Positions 40,066-47,859 are shown, counted from the first letter of the stretch. The stretch: 64,000 bases of DNA from Micromonospora lutea (GCF_016863535.1 NZ_BOPB01000005.1:62001-126000), one strand, 5' to 3'. Numbers and translations are program-made. Notes: generated by a model not told the origin, from the letters alone.

Positions 40066-40677
40066 ATGTCGGTCAGCCCCGCTTCGTCGCGCGCCGGATG
40101 GCATACGTCCCAACCTGCGGTGCCCGGTCGACCCCCCGGCGGTCAGCGGCGTCCCGCCAACACCGCCGCCCCTGTGCTCACCGTGACCCTCTCCATCCCC
40201 CTGGCGTGCGAGGAGTCGCTGACGCCGGCCGCGCGCCGGCTGCTCGACGCCGCCCGGGAGATGCTGGAGCGGGGCGAGGGCACCATCACCACCGTGGGTC
40301 CGGTCGTGCCGGAACGTCGTGGTGACGCCGTACCGACGGGTCGTACCCCGTCGCGGCAGCTCGCGCCCGCCATTCCCACCCTGCACATCCTGGCCTCCTC
40401 CCGGTCGGTGCTACGCGACGGCGAGCCGTTGCCGCTGACCCGGCTGGAGTTCGACCTGCTGCTGCACCTGGTCGCGAACCCACGGCGGGTCTTCACCCGA
40501 CTGCAGTTGCTCAACGCCGTCTGGGGTTACGAGCACGCCGGCGTACGCACCGTCGACGTGCACGTGCGCCGGCTGCGCGGCAAGGTCGGCGTGGACGTGC
40601 CGCTGGTCACCACCGTCTACGGAGTCGGCTACCGGTTGTCCGACGACGCCCGGGTCACCCTCGACCGCGCCGGCTGA
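40066..40677 (+). CDS. Winged-helix DNA-binding protein, receiver-less OmpR type (second of two)
   Basis: A 203-residue paralogue of the preceding protein. The C-terminal PhoB/OmpR winged helix is at about 118-200 (LTRLEFDLLLHLVANPRRVF, RLQLLNAVWGYEH, TVDVHVRRLRGKVG, VYGVGYRLS). Residues 1-115 are proline- and arginine-rich and disordered, then hold a leucine-rich helix (ARRLLDAAREMLERG), again without a receiver domain. ATG 40066 follows AAGGAGG at 40057-40063. Its own long upstream region suggests independent transcription from the first copy. Confidence 0.85.
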   Translation: MSVSPASSRAGWHTSQPAVPGRPPGGQRRPANTAAPVLTVTLSIPLACEESLTPAARRLLDAAREMLERGEGTITTVGPVVPERRGDAVPTGRTPSRQLAPAIPTLHILASSRSVLRDGEPLPLTRLEFDLLLHLVANPRRVFTRLQLLNAVWGYEHAGVRTVDVHVRRLRGKVGVDVPLVTTVYGVGYRLSDDARVTLDRAG

Positions 40678-40725
40678 TCCACCGCCGGGACGGCGTGCGG
40701 CGCTGATCAGCGGCACGATGGTCGG

Positions 40726-41364
40726 ATGCGCGTGCGTCCCATCTCACCGCCGCTGTTGATTACCGAGCTGGCCGACCGGCTTGCCGACGCGGCGTCGAGC
40801 GGGCGTCTGCGGGTCGCGGTGGACGGTGCGCCGGCCGCCCGCCCCGCCCGCCTGGCCGATGCCCTCGTCGACCCACTGCGCGCCCTCGGCCACCCGGCGC
40901 TGCACGTGCGGGCCGACGACTTCCTGCGTCCCGCCTCCCTTCGCCTGGAACGCGGCCGGACCAACCCGGACGCGTACTACGAGGGCTGGGTGGACGAGGC
41001 CGGCCTGCGCCGGGAGGTGCTGGATCCGGCGGGGCCGGACGGGTCCGGCCGGATCCTGCCGTCGCTCTGGGACGCCCGGACGGACCGGGCCAGCCGGGCC
41101 GCCTACGTCGACCTGCCGCCCGGCGGAGTGGTGCTGGTCAGCGGCGCCTTCCTGCTCGGTGGCGGGCTGGCCTTCGACATCGTCGTACACCTGGAGATGT
41201 CGCCCGCCGCGCTGCGGCGGCGCACCGCCCCCGACCTGGCGTGGACCCTGCCCGCGTTCGACCGGTACGCCGCCGAGGTCGCCCCGTCCAGCTTCGCCGA
41301 CATGGTCGTCCGGGTCGACGACCCGCGTCGCCCGGCTCTGGTGGAATCTGACCGGCCGGTTTGA
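40726..41364 (+). CDS. Uridine kinase-like protein without a P-loop
   Basis: A 212-residue protein resembling the P-loop NTPase uridine kinases of actinobacteria: VAVDGAPAARPARLADAL begins the fold, VRADDFLRPAS is the usual substrate segment, and PPGGVVLVSGAFLLGGGLA and the DPRRPAL end match. However, the Walker A position reads GAPAARPA where the family has GxxGSGK(S/T), so the phosphate-binding lysine is gone and kinase activity is doubtful. The gene itself looks intact. It lies 48 bases after the second winged-helix gene. Confidence 0.7.
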   Translation: MRVRPISPPLLITELADRLADAASSGRLRVAVDGAPAARPARLADALVDPLRALGHPALHVRADDFLRPASLRLERGRTNPDAYYEGWVDEAGLRREVLDPAGPDGSGRILPSLWDARTDRASRAAYVDLPPGGVVLVSGAFLLGGGLAFDIVVHLEMSPAALRRRTAPDLAWTLPAFDRYAAEVAPSSFADMVVRVDDPRRPALVESDRPV

Positions 41365-41384
41365 GTCGCGGACAACGTGGGTAA
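41359..41384 (+). promoter_or_regulatory. SigB/SigF-type promoter of the DksA-like gene
   Basis: GTTT (41359-41362), 16 bases, GGGTAA (41379-41384), about 100 bases before the ATG at 41488. The -35 box overlaps the stop codon of the kinase-like gene. Confidence 0.7.
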
Positions 41385-41487
41385 ACGCGGGGCTCACAGC
41401 GCCCGGGGTGTGATGACCTGGGCGGTACGCCCGGGTGCGGACCGACCCGCCCGCGGAGACCCATAAGGCCCAGAAAGGCAGGCAGCG

Positions 41488-41886
41488 ATGCTCGTCCACG
41501 ACACGGTCGGCACGAGCCGATCCCAGGCGGAGATCGACCAGATCCGGCTTTCCCTGCAGGCCCGCCACGACGAGCTGACCGAGGAATACCAGCAGGCGGT
41601 GCAGCAGAGCCAGGTGCTGCGGCTCGTCGAGGTCGGCGACACGGCCGGCGACGACCAGGCCGACAGCGGCACCAAGACGGCCGAGCGGGACACCGCGCAG
41701 TCGCTGCTGCGGACCATCCTGGACCGTCGCGCCCAGTTCGAACACGCCCTGGCCCGCCTCGCCGAGGGCACCTACGGCTTCTGCGAGGGCTGCACCGCGC
41801 CGATCCCGGTCGAACGGCTGGAGATCTTCCCGTCGGCCACCACCTGCGTCAGCTGCAAGCAGACGCGCGAGCGCCGGGCGGCCTGA
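41488..41886 (+). CDS. TraR/DksA-family zinc-finger protein
   Basis: A 132-residue coiled-coil plus zinc-finger protein. The long helix (about 14-92) is followed by Cys99-x2-Cys102 and Cys120-x2-Cys123 in FCEGCTAPIPVERLEIFP...CVSCK. DksA/TraR proteins enter the RNA polymerase secondary channel and tune transcription under stress; actinobacterial ones bind RNAP but their roles differ. The acidic tip DxxDxA of DksA is not obvious. The ribosome site is GAAAGGCAGGCAG. Its SigB/SigF-type promoter suggests stress induction. Confidence 0.88.
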   Translation: MLVHDTVGTSRSQAEIDQIRLSLQARHDELTEEYQQAVQQSQVLRLVEVGDTAGDDQADSGTKTAERDTAQSLLRTILDRRAQFEHALARLAEGTYGFCEGCTAPIPVERLEIFPSATTCVSCKQTRERRAA

Positions 41887-41931
41887 CCCGTAACGGTTGC
41901 CGGTCGGTCCGGGACGCGGTGAACTCCACCC

Positions 41932-42130
41932 ATGGGCAGAATTCTGGTGGGCACCGCGTCCTGGACCGACCGGACTCTGCTGGACTCCGGCTGGTATCCG
42001 CAGCAGGCTGACACGCCGGAGAAACGGCTGGCCTACTACGCACGCCAGTTCCCCCTGGTCGAGGTGGACGTTACCTACTACTCGCCGCCGGCGGGAACGC
42101 ACGGCGAAGCTGTGGGCCGACCCACATCCT
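41932..42130 (+). pseudogene. DUF72-family fragment, frameshifted and truncated
   Basis: The start (MGRILVGTASWTDRTLLDSG then TPEKRLAYYARQFPLVEVD, TYYSPP) is the N-terminus of a DUF72/YecE-type protein. After TYYSPPA the family continuation ERTAKLWAD is read in the +1 frame, consistent with one extra G in the GCGGGAAC run near 42090. Beyond WADP the match ends, leaving about 65 of the usual 240 or so codons. Downstream, DNA of different composition begins. A decayed gene; the 3' breakpoint is approximate. Confidence 0.75.
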
Positions 42131-42841
42131 CATGCACAACTGTTCTTCAGCCGTCCAGAGTCGAACCACGCGGACCCAGCGGCTCGGGCCTGTGGCCCCG
42201 TCACCCGGCCCGGCCGCAGCACCCCTCACCTTCTGTAGTTTCCCCTGCTCCACCAGACCACCCACACCGCGTCCTTTGCTCTGCTTACACATACGCATCG
42301 AATGACTCTCCGTGACGGTTTGGTCGGCGATCCCGTCACTGCGCTGTCCGCATCCACCAGCTCAAGAGGCTGTGCGTTGGGTGAAGCAGAGCAAAGGGAG
42401 CGCGAAGACCACTATGACCGTCGGGCGCATTGTCGCGCGGAGTGAGGTTTCTGGCGACGATTCATGTTATGGAAGGTAGTCGTTGCTATCCGGCGCTGGC
42501 CTCGGCCCGGCTGGTGTCTGGTCCCGGATGATGAGCGGGTGGCCGCTTTCACCCAGGCGGGGTGACGACACCTCACCTGATCCGCGCGGAGCATGGCGGC
42601 AGAAGCGATGCTTCGGCGATCGTCCGCGCGGAAGCGGCACCACGGAGGTGGTTGGCGATGACGGTTCGGGTGGCAGCGTACCGAGGACAAGACACGGTGC
42701 TGCACGTCGTCGGAGCGTCCCGGCAGGTCCGCCGGGCGTCGCGGATCGGGTGGAGCCCCATCCGGTACCGGCGTGGCCCGGTGGGTCCGCCACGCCGTCA
42801 CGACGATCGACGGTGGGAAACCGACCTACGGGGGTGGACAG
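42131..42841 (+). other. Degenerate, atypical-composition region without a gene
   Basis: About 700 bases after the DUF72 fragment with poor codon bias and lower GC than the flanks. It holds the TIR pair at 42273-42397. Several open frames exist, but none shows family likeness, a good ribosome site or actinobacterial third-position bias. Likely an insertion/deletion scar. The last 100 bases serve as the upstream region of the DUF2267 gene. Confidence 0.55.
42273..42397. mobile_element. Small TIR-bounded element (MITE-like)
   Basis: CCTTTGCTCTGCTT (42273-42286) and its exact complement AAGCAGAGCAAAGG (42384-42397) bracket a 125-bp segment. The repeat extends inward imperfectly (ACGCA shared). 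The interior is too short to encode a transposase. I recall GAAGCAGAGCAAAGGG recurring in Micromonospora genomes, so this may be a non-autonomous element or a dispersed repeat. No clear target-site duplication was seen. Confidence 0.5.
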
Positions 42842-43270
42842 ATGGCTGAGCAGTTCCAGTCCGCGATCGAGTCCTCAATGGACAAGACCAACCTGATCCT
42901 GAAGGACATCGAGCAGGCCTACGGATGGCCGAAGAAGCAGCGCAACCAGTCGTACGCTGCGTTGCGTACCGTGCTGCACCTGCTGCGCGACCGGATGCCG
43001 ATACAGGAGAGCGTGGAGTTCTCCGCGCAGTTGCCGATCGTGGTGCGCGGCGTCTACTTCGACGGCTGGCAGCCGCAGAACGTCCCGATCAAGCTCAACC
43101 GGGACGACTTCCTCTACGAGGTGCGGCAGGGCTTCCCGTACGACGTGGAGGGCGGCCCGCAGCGGGTGGTCCAGGTGGTGCTGGACACCCTGCGTCGGCA
43201 CATCACCCAGGGCCAGTGGGAGGACGTCAAGGACACCATGCCCAACGACCTCGCCCGGATCATGCCCTGA
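42842..43270 (+). CDS. DUF2267 domain protein
   Basis: A 142-residue cytosolic protein of the DUF2267 family (AYGWPKKQRNQSYAALRTVLHLLRDR and DTLRRHITQGQWEDVKDTMPNDL are characteristic). The fold is all-helical; function is unknown, though members are common near stress genes. ATG 42842 follows GGGGGTGG. It lies after the decayed region and ends in front of a hairpin shared with the convergent deacetylase gene. Confidence 0.85.
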   Translation: MAEQFQSAIESSMDKTNLILKDIEQAYGWPKKQRNQSYAALRTVLHLLRDRMPIQESVEFSAQLPIVVRGVYFDGWQPQNVPIKLNRDDFLYEVRQGFPYDVEGGPQRVVQVVLDTLRRHITQGQWEDVKDTMPNDLARIMP

Positions 43271-43284
43271 CCGCCGGCACGTCG

Positions 43285-43311
43285 CGACCCGCCCCGCCGA
43301 GGGGTGGGTCG
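43285..43311. terminator. Bidirectional hairpin terminator
   Basis: CGACCCGCCCC (43285-43295) pairs with GGGGTGGGTCG (43301-43311; one G-T pair) over a 5-base loop between convergent genes. Confidence 0.65.
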
Positions 43312-43338
43312 ACGCGTCCGCGCCCGGGGGCCCGGCTC

Positions 43339-44076
43339 CTACCAGAGGTCGAAGTGGAACACCTCGAACGAGGTGCCATAGCGAACGCCCAGCCGCGCCC
43401 CGATCGGCCGGGCGCCGCTTTCCAGGAACTCCTCGGCGTCGAAGCTGCCGTCGCCCAGCCCGGTGAGGTACGCCTCGTGGGCCAGCAGCGACGCGACCCC
43501 ACGGTCGAACGTGTCGGTGGTGTCCACCCCGTGCGCGGAGCGCGGCGACGAGGCGGCCCAGACCTGCCGTACGCGGCCCCACGGCTCGACACCCTCGGTC
43601 AACTGCTCCGGGAAGATCCACCGGTTACCGGCGTCGCGGACCGCGTCCAGGGTGGCCCGGCCCACCGCGATGTGGTCGGCCTGGTTGAGCATGTTCGCAC
43701 CGTCCCAGGTAGCCCGGAAGTTGTTGGTGATGACGATCTCCGGTCGGTGCCGGCGGACCACCGCGGCCAGTTCCCGGCGCAGCGGCACACCGTACTCCAG
43801 CACCCCGTCGGGCAGACCCAGGAACTCGACCGTGTCCACGCCCACCAGGGCCGCCGACTCCCGCTGCTCCTGCTCGCGTACCGCCCGGGCGCGTTCCGGC
43901 GGCATCCCGTCGATGCCCGCCTCGCCGCTGGTGACCAGGCAGTAGATCACCTGCTTGCCCTGCCCGGTCCAGCGCGCGATGGCGGCGGCGGCACCGAACT
44001 CCAGGTCGTCGGGGTGGGCCACGATCGCCAGGGCGCGCTGCCAGTCCTCGGTCACCAGCTCCAGTGGCTCGGTCAT
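43339..44076 (-). CDS. PIG-L family deacetylase
   Basis: A 245-residue zinc-dependent N-acetyl deacetylase of the PIG-L/LmbE superfamily. AHPDD (20-24) supplies Asp and the first zinc ligands, and NQADHIAVGRATLD gives the later His. Relatives include MshB (mycothiol synthesis) and Mca (mycothiol conjugate amidase); the C-terminal signature does not let me choose between these and sugar deacetylases. ATG 44076 has a GGAGG site. Divergent from the MFS transporter, across a MerR-type promoter that reads the other way. Confidence 0.85.
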   Translation of the reverse strand: MTEPLELVTEDWQRALAIVAHPDDLEFGAAAAIARWTGQGKQVIYCLVTSGEAGIDGMPPERARAVREQEQRESAALVGVDTVEFLGLPDGVLEYGVPLRRELAAVVRRHRPEIVITNNFRATWDGANMLNQADHIAVGRATLDAVRDAGNRWIFPEQLTEGVEPWGRVRQVWAASSPRSAHGVDTTDTFDRGVASLLAHEAYLTGLGDGSFDAEEFLESGARPIGARLGVRYGTSFEVFHFDLW

Positions 44077-44141
44077 CGGCACCTCCGTCGGCGGGGTCTC
44101 GGCCCATCCTGTCACCTCCCGTGGACCCGCGCGCCGGTGAG

Positions 44142-44172
44142 TTGACCTCAACCATGGTTGAGGTTCGATGCT
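44142..44172 (+). promoter_or_regulatory. MerR-type promoter with a 20-bp perfect palindrome
   Basis: TTGACC (44142-44147) and GATGCT (44167-44172) are separated by 19 bases, the over-long spacer of MerR-activated promoters. ACCTCAACCATGGTTGAGGT (44145-44164) is a perfect 20-bp palindrome within the spacer, like SoxR/MerR operators. Transcription would start at about the GTG at 44179, so the mRNA is leaderless. Confidence 0.75.
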
Positions 44173-44178
44173 GTCCGG

Positions 44179-45354
44179 GTGACCGTGACAGTCCCCACCG
44201 ATAGCCGCCATCAGCCCGGTCTCGCCCTGCTGCTGATCGGCTCCACCCTGACCGTGTTGGCGGGTACGGTGCTGACTCCGGTGGTGCAGCTGCTGATCAC
44301 CGAACGCCACCTCAGCGCCACCGCGGCCGGGTTGATCGTCACCGTGCACGGGGTGTCCCTGGCTGCGGTCGCGCCGGTCGCGGGCCGGATCGTGGACCGC
44401 CACGGGGTCCGCCGGCCGCTCGCCGCAGGTCTACTGCTGTACGGGGTGGCAGGCGGTGCGGGGGTGGTCGTCGAGGCGTATCCAGTCCTGATCGCCACCC
44501 GGTTGCTCTTCGGCGTCGGTGCCGCTTTGGTCTTCACCGGCACCACGGTCGGCCTGCTCGACCGCTACGCAGGCACCGCCCGGGATCGCGTGATGGGCTG
44601 GCGGTCCACCGCGATCAGCCTGGGCGGGGTGGTGTGGCCGCTGGTCGGCGGGGCGCTCGGCGTGCTCTCCTGGCGGGCGCCGTTCGCGGTGTACCTGCTC
44701 GGTGTCCCGCTCGCCCTGCTCGCCCTGCGCCTGCCGGACGAGCCGCGTGCGGCTGCCCCGCCTCCGGGGGCGACCGCCGGCCGGTCAGCGCTACTCGCCC
44801 GAGCCCCTGGGCTGCTCGCGGTCTACGCCTTGCAGGCCGCCGCCACCCTGCTGCTCTACACCGTCCTGGTCTTCCTACCGGTGCGGTTGGCCGCCCTGGA
44901 CATCGCCAACACCGCGGTTGTGGCGAGCTTCAGCGCCAGTTCTTCCGCTGCCATGAGCGTGGCGGGCCTCGGGTACGCCGGGCTGCGAGCCCGGCTCACC
45001 GAACCCGTCCTGCTGCGCTGGGCGTTCACGACGTGGACCGTCGCGTTGCTTGCGTTGGCTCTGGTCGACGTCCCGGTGGTGCTGCTCGCCGCGGCCGTGC
45101 TGTTCGGCCTCGGCATGGGCCTGGCCGTACCGGCCCTGACCGTGCTGACCGCTGACCGCGCCCCGGCCGGCGGACGTGGCCGGGCCACCGCGCTGCTGGC
45201 CACCGCCGGATTCACCGGCCAGGTCGCCTCGCCCCTGCTCCTCGGGCCGCTGCACGCGGCCACCTCGGTCCGGCTGACGTTCCTGAGTGCCGCCGTTCTG
45301 GCCGGCGCCGTCGCCGCCGTGCTCATCGGCCGGGGAGATACCCGGCCCAGGTGA
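44179..45354 (+). CDS. MFS transporter, likely drug efflux
   Basis: Major-facilitator protein of 391 residues with 12 predicted helices. The conserved GRIVDRHGVRRPLAAG loop after helix 2 and the AGTARDRVMGWRS loop suit the DHA1/DHA2-type drug exporters (helix 4-5 motif). GTG 44179 coincides with the predicted transcription start; TTG 44158 is in the operator. The MerR-type promoter implies induction by a toxic compound, redox stress or metal, but no merR gene lies within the window. Confidence 0.85.
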   Translation: MTVTVPTDSRHQPGLALLLIGSTLTVLAGTVLTPVVQLLITERHLSATAAGLIVTVHGVSLAAVAPVAGRIVDRHGVRRPLAAGLLLYGVAGGAGVVVEAYPVLIATRLLFGVGAALVFTGTTVGLLDRYAGTARDRVMGWRSTAISLGGVVWPLVGGALGVLSWRAPFAVYLLGVPLALLALRLPDEPRAAAPPPGATAGRSALLARAPGLLAVYALQAAATLLLYTVLVFLPVRLAALDIANTAVVASFSASSSAAMSVAGLGYAGLRARLTEPVLLRWAFTTWTVALLALALVDVPVVLLAAAVLFGLGMGLAVPALTVLTADRAPAGGRGRATALLATAGFTGQVASPLLLGPLHAATSVRLTFLSAAVLAGAVAAVLIGRGDTRPR

Positions 45355-45401
45355 GCTGAGCTGGATGGAACGGCGAACCGGTCATGGCGGATGGTTCGGG
45401 C

Positions 45402-45428
45402 GTTTACGGTGGGACGAGGTGTGGTTAG
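45402..45428 (+). promoter_or_regulatory. Weak SigB/SigF-like box before the repeat-peptide gene
   Basis: GTTT (45402-45405), 17 bases, GGTTAG (45423-45428). Spacer and -10 both differ from the better sites, so this is tentative. Confidence 0.25.
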
Positions 45429-45510
45429 AGAAGATCGGCAGCGGGGTACCACCCGCGGCAGGACGCACCCGACCAACGGCGGCGGGGGCGGGTCAATCCG
45501 AGGGAGCACG

Positions 45511-45753
45511 ATGCCACTCAACGACGATGACATGCAGACCACCAGCGGCGGCGGGGCGGAGGGCCCGGCCGACGGCGGCGCCACTCCGGGTCAGCACGAC
45601 GGCGGTGCCGACGGGAGTGCCGAAGGTCCGGCCGACGGCGGCGCGACCCCGGGTCAGCACGACGGCGGTGCCGACGGCAGTGCCGAAGGTCCGGCCGACG
45701 GCGGCGCGACCCCGGGTCAGCAGGACGGCGGCGCTGACGGCGCTGCGCGGTAA
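45511..45753 (+). CDS. Small repeat protein: 3 x 21 residues, Gly/Asp/Ala-rich
   Basis: An 80-residue, disorder-prone acidic protein. After a 15-residue leader (MPLNDDDMQTTSGGG) come three near-identical 21-residue units, each starting AEGPADGGATPGQ(H/Q)DGG, then Ala-Arg at the end. His occurs only in units 1 and 2, at the same place; unit 3 has Gln. No signal peptide, helix or motif. ATG 45511 follows GAGGGAG. The stop is nine bases before the JmjC oxygenase gene, so the two are co-expressed. Similar Gly/Asp repeat proteins occur in other actinobacteria without a known role. A substrate of the neighbouring oxygenase is a reasonable guess. Confidence 0.75.
   Translation: MPLNDDDMQTTSGGGAEGPADGGATPGQHDGGADGSAEGPADGGATPGQHDGGADGSAEGPADGGATPGQQDGGADGAAR
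45556..45744 (+). repeat. Tandem 63-bp repeat, three copies
   Basis: Three in-frame copies of a 63-bp unit (45556-45618, 45619-45681, 45682-45744) with a handful of substitutions, inside the small protein gene. DNA-level conservation is high, so the array probably arose by recent slippage. Confidence 0.85.
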
Positions 45754-45762
45754 CGGGTCGCC

Positions 45763-47076
45763 ATGACGCGTCTCGACCCGCCGGGCGGCCACGGCCGCCC
45801 GGCGGCTCCGTCTCCGTCCGCCCCGGTCTCCGGCCTCGGCGGGCCCGCCGACCGGGACACGGCCGCCGCCGCGTTGGCCCGCTGTGTCAGCGTGGAGGCG
45901 GAGAAGTTCGCCGCCGCCCACTGGGGGCGTACGCCGCTGCTGTCCCGCGCCGCCGAGCTGCCCAACCCGGCCGGCTTCACCGATCTGCTCAGCCCCGTCG
46001 ACGCCGACGAACTGCTCAGCCGGCGCGGTCTGCGTACCCCGTTCCTGCGGGTGGCCAAGGATGGCCAGGTGCTGCCGGCGGCGCGGTACACCGGCGGTGG
46101 CGGCGCCGGCGCCGAGATCGACGACCAGGTCCTCGACGAGAAGGTCCTCCAGCTGTACGCCGACGGCGCCACCCTGGTCCTGCAGGGGCTGCACCGCACC
46201 TGGCCGGCGTTGATCGACTTCACTCGGGACCTGAGCCTGGCCGTGGGGCAGCCGTTGCAGGTCAACGCCTACCTGACCCCGCCGGGCAGCCAGGGCTTCG
46301 CCACCCACTACGACACCCATGACGTCTTCGTGCTCCAGGTCGACGGCCGCAAGCACTGGCGCATCCACCCACCGGTGCTACCCGATCCGCTGGAACGGCA
46401 GCCATGGGGCGGTCGGGCCGACGAGGTGGCCGCGACCGCACAGGGCCCGGCCGCCCTCGACGTGGTCCTGGAGCCGGGCGACGCGCTCTACCTGCCCCGG
46501 GGATGGCTGCACAGCGCCCAGGCGCAGGAGTCCAGCTCGCTGCACCTGACCGTCGGCATCCGGGCGCTGACCCGGTACGCGCTGGTCGAGGAGTTGCTCG
46601 GGCTGGCCGCCGAGGACCAGCGACTACGGGCGACCCTGCCGTTCGGCACCGACGTGGCCGACCCGGACGCCATCGAACCGGAGCTGACCGAGACGGTCGA
46701 GGCGCTGCGGGAGTGGCTGTCGCGGGCCGAGCCGGCCGCCGTGGCCGCCCGGTTGCGTCAGCGGGCCTGGTCGGCGTCGCGACCGGCGCCGATCCGGCCG
46801 ATGGCCCAGGCCGCCGCGATCACCGCGCTGACCGCCGACAGCCTCGTCGTGGCCCGTGCGGGCCTGCGCTGGCAGCTCGCCACCGAGGGCGAGCGGGTGG
46901 TGTTGCGCCTGTTCGACCGTACGGTCAGCCTGCCCGCGCTCTGCGAGCCCGCCGTACGCGCCCTGCTCACCGGCGCGCCGATCCGCGTCGGTGACCTCCC
47001 CGGCCTGGACGACGACGCCGACCGCCTCACCCTCACCCGTCGCCTCCTGCGCGAAGCCGCCCTGACCCCCGCCTGA
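45763..47076 (+). CDS. JmjC/ROX-type 2-oxoglutarate oxygenase (ribosomal oxygenase-like)
   Basis: A 437-residue cupin_4 (JmjC) protein of the YcfD/MINA/NO66 group. Such enzymes hydroxylate an Arg or His side chain of a protein, using Fe(II), O2 and 2-oxoglutarate. The iron triad is His182-Tyr-Asp184 (ATHYDTHD) and His250 (RGWLHSA), and the HWRIHPP and EPGDALYLPRGW strands are typical. A dimerisation/winged-helix-like C-terminal region (about 270-437) follows. In the usual members the target is a ribosomal protein; here the repeat protein directly upstream, with its repeated His, may be the substrate. The ribosome site of ATG 45763 is weak, consistent with coupling. Confidence 0.87.
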   Translation: MTRLDPPGGHGRPAAPSPSAPVSGLGGPADRDTAAAALARCVSVEAEKFAAAHWGRTPLLSRAAELPNPAGFTDLLSPVDADELLSRRGLRTPFLRVAKDGQVLPAARYTGGGGAGAEIDDQVLDEKVLQLYADGATLVLQGLHRTWPALIDFTRDLSLAVGQPLQVNAYLTPPGSQGFATHYDTHDVFVLQVDGRKHWRIHPPVLPDPLERQPWGGRADEVAATAQGPAALDVVLEPGDALYLPRGWLHSAQAQESSSLHLTVGIRALTRYALVEELLGLAAEDQRLRATLPFGTDVADPDAIEPELTETVEALREWLSRAEPAAVAARLRQRAWSASRPAPIRPMAQAAAITALTADSLVVARAGLRWQLATEGERVVLRLFDRTVSLPALCEPAVRALLTGAPIRVGDLPGLDDDADRLTLTRRLLREAALTPA

Positions 47077-47095
47077 CCACCCCACGGCGTCGGCC

Positions 47096-47150
47096 GATCA
47101 TGGAGTTGTTGTCACGGGAAAGCGCTCCCCCGGGCAACAACCTCATGATC
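47096..47150. repeat. Inverted repeat with GATCATG core (second copy)
   Basis: GATCATGGAGTTGTTGTC (47096-47113) is mirrored by GGCAACAACCTCATGATC at 47133-47150 with a few mismatches. Same palindrome type as 8619-8697. It sits between convergent genes and may also serve as their terminator. Confidence 0.7.
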
Positions 47151-47190
47151 ACCGGTGCGGGGCTGCGGGGCGGCGGGGCTGCGGGGTGGG

Positions 47191-47859
47191 TTAGGGCAGG
47201 GGGAGGGTCAGTAGCAGGAGGGTGGTGGTCAGGCCGGCGACGACCACGATGAGGACGGGGCGAGGGCTCAGCACGGCGTGGCGGCGGTCGGCGATCACCC
47301 GCGCCGGGATCAGGCCGAGGACCGGACCGAGCAGCGTCACCACCAGGGCCAGCACCGGCAGGCCCACGGCCAGGTCACCGTCGTGGCGCGCACCGAGGGC
47401 ACGGGCGACGGCACCCAACGCGTACGCCACCACCGCTCCGAGGATGCCGCAGCCCGCCATCAGCGGGTTGACGGTGCCCGGCAGTTCGCCGGGCTGACGG
47501 GTACGGCGCAGCAGATCCCGTACGCCCGCCAGCAGCACGAGCGGGTCGCCGGTGGCCTCCGACGCGGGGGCCGGTGGCGCCCCGGCACGTCGCCCGCCAC
47601 CGCCCAGCCGGCTGTTCAGCTCCTGCCACAGCAGCGCCGCCTCGGTTTCGACCCGTTCCTGGACCTCGCGTGCGGCGACCAGTTCCCGTTCGGCGCGGTT
47701 CACCTCGTCGGCGGACTCGGCCACCGCCCGGTCCGCCGCCGCGCACTGCTGCTCGTACCAGTCCTGCGCCTCCGCGCGTTGCTCCTGCACCCGGGCCGTC
47801 AACTCGGCGAGCCGGCGGAGCTGGGCATGGTACGACTGGCTGGTGACCGGTTCGTTCAT
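47191..47859 (-). CDS. Coiled-coil protein with C-terminal membrane helices (FtsK cassette)
   Basis: A 222-residue protein with a long acidic coiled coil (about 10-92; RRLAELTARVQEQRAEAQDW then ADEVNRAERELVAAREVQERVE) followed by three predicted membrane helices (about 130-153, 167-188, 200-220). Not recognised as a family. The ATG overlaps the stop of the FtsK-like ATPase gene by four bases, so it is last in the cassette. It looks like a membrane anchor for the otherwise soluble ATPase. The C-terminus ends within a membrane segment. Confidence 0.7.
   Translation of the reverse strand: MNEPVTSQSYHAQLRRLAELTARVQEQRAEAQDWYEQQCAAADRAVAESADEVNRAERELVAAREVQERVETEAALLWQELNSRLGGGGRRAGAPPAPASEATGDPLVLLAGVRDLLRRTRQPGELPGTVNPLMAGCGILGAVVAYALGAVARALGARHDGDLAVGLPVLALVVTLLGPVLGLIPARVIADRRHAVLSPRPVLIVVVAGLTTTLLLLTLPLP

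Noticed and set aside
42411..42801. Minus-strand frame in the decayed region as a gene
   Set aside because: No ribosome site, no codon bias and no family likeness; treated as intergenic.
45556..45744. Repeat array as a CRISPR
   Set aside because: Units are in-frame 63-bp coding repeats with no spacers, no cas genes and protein-level conservation.
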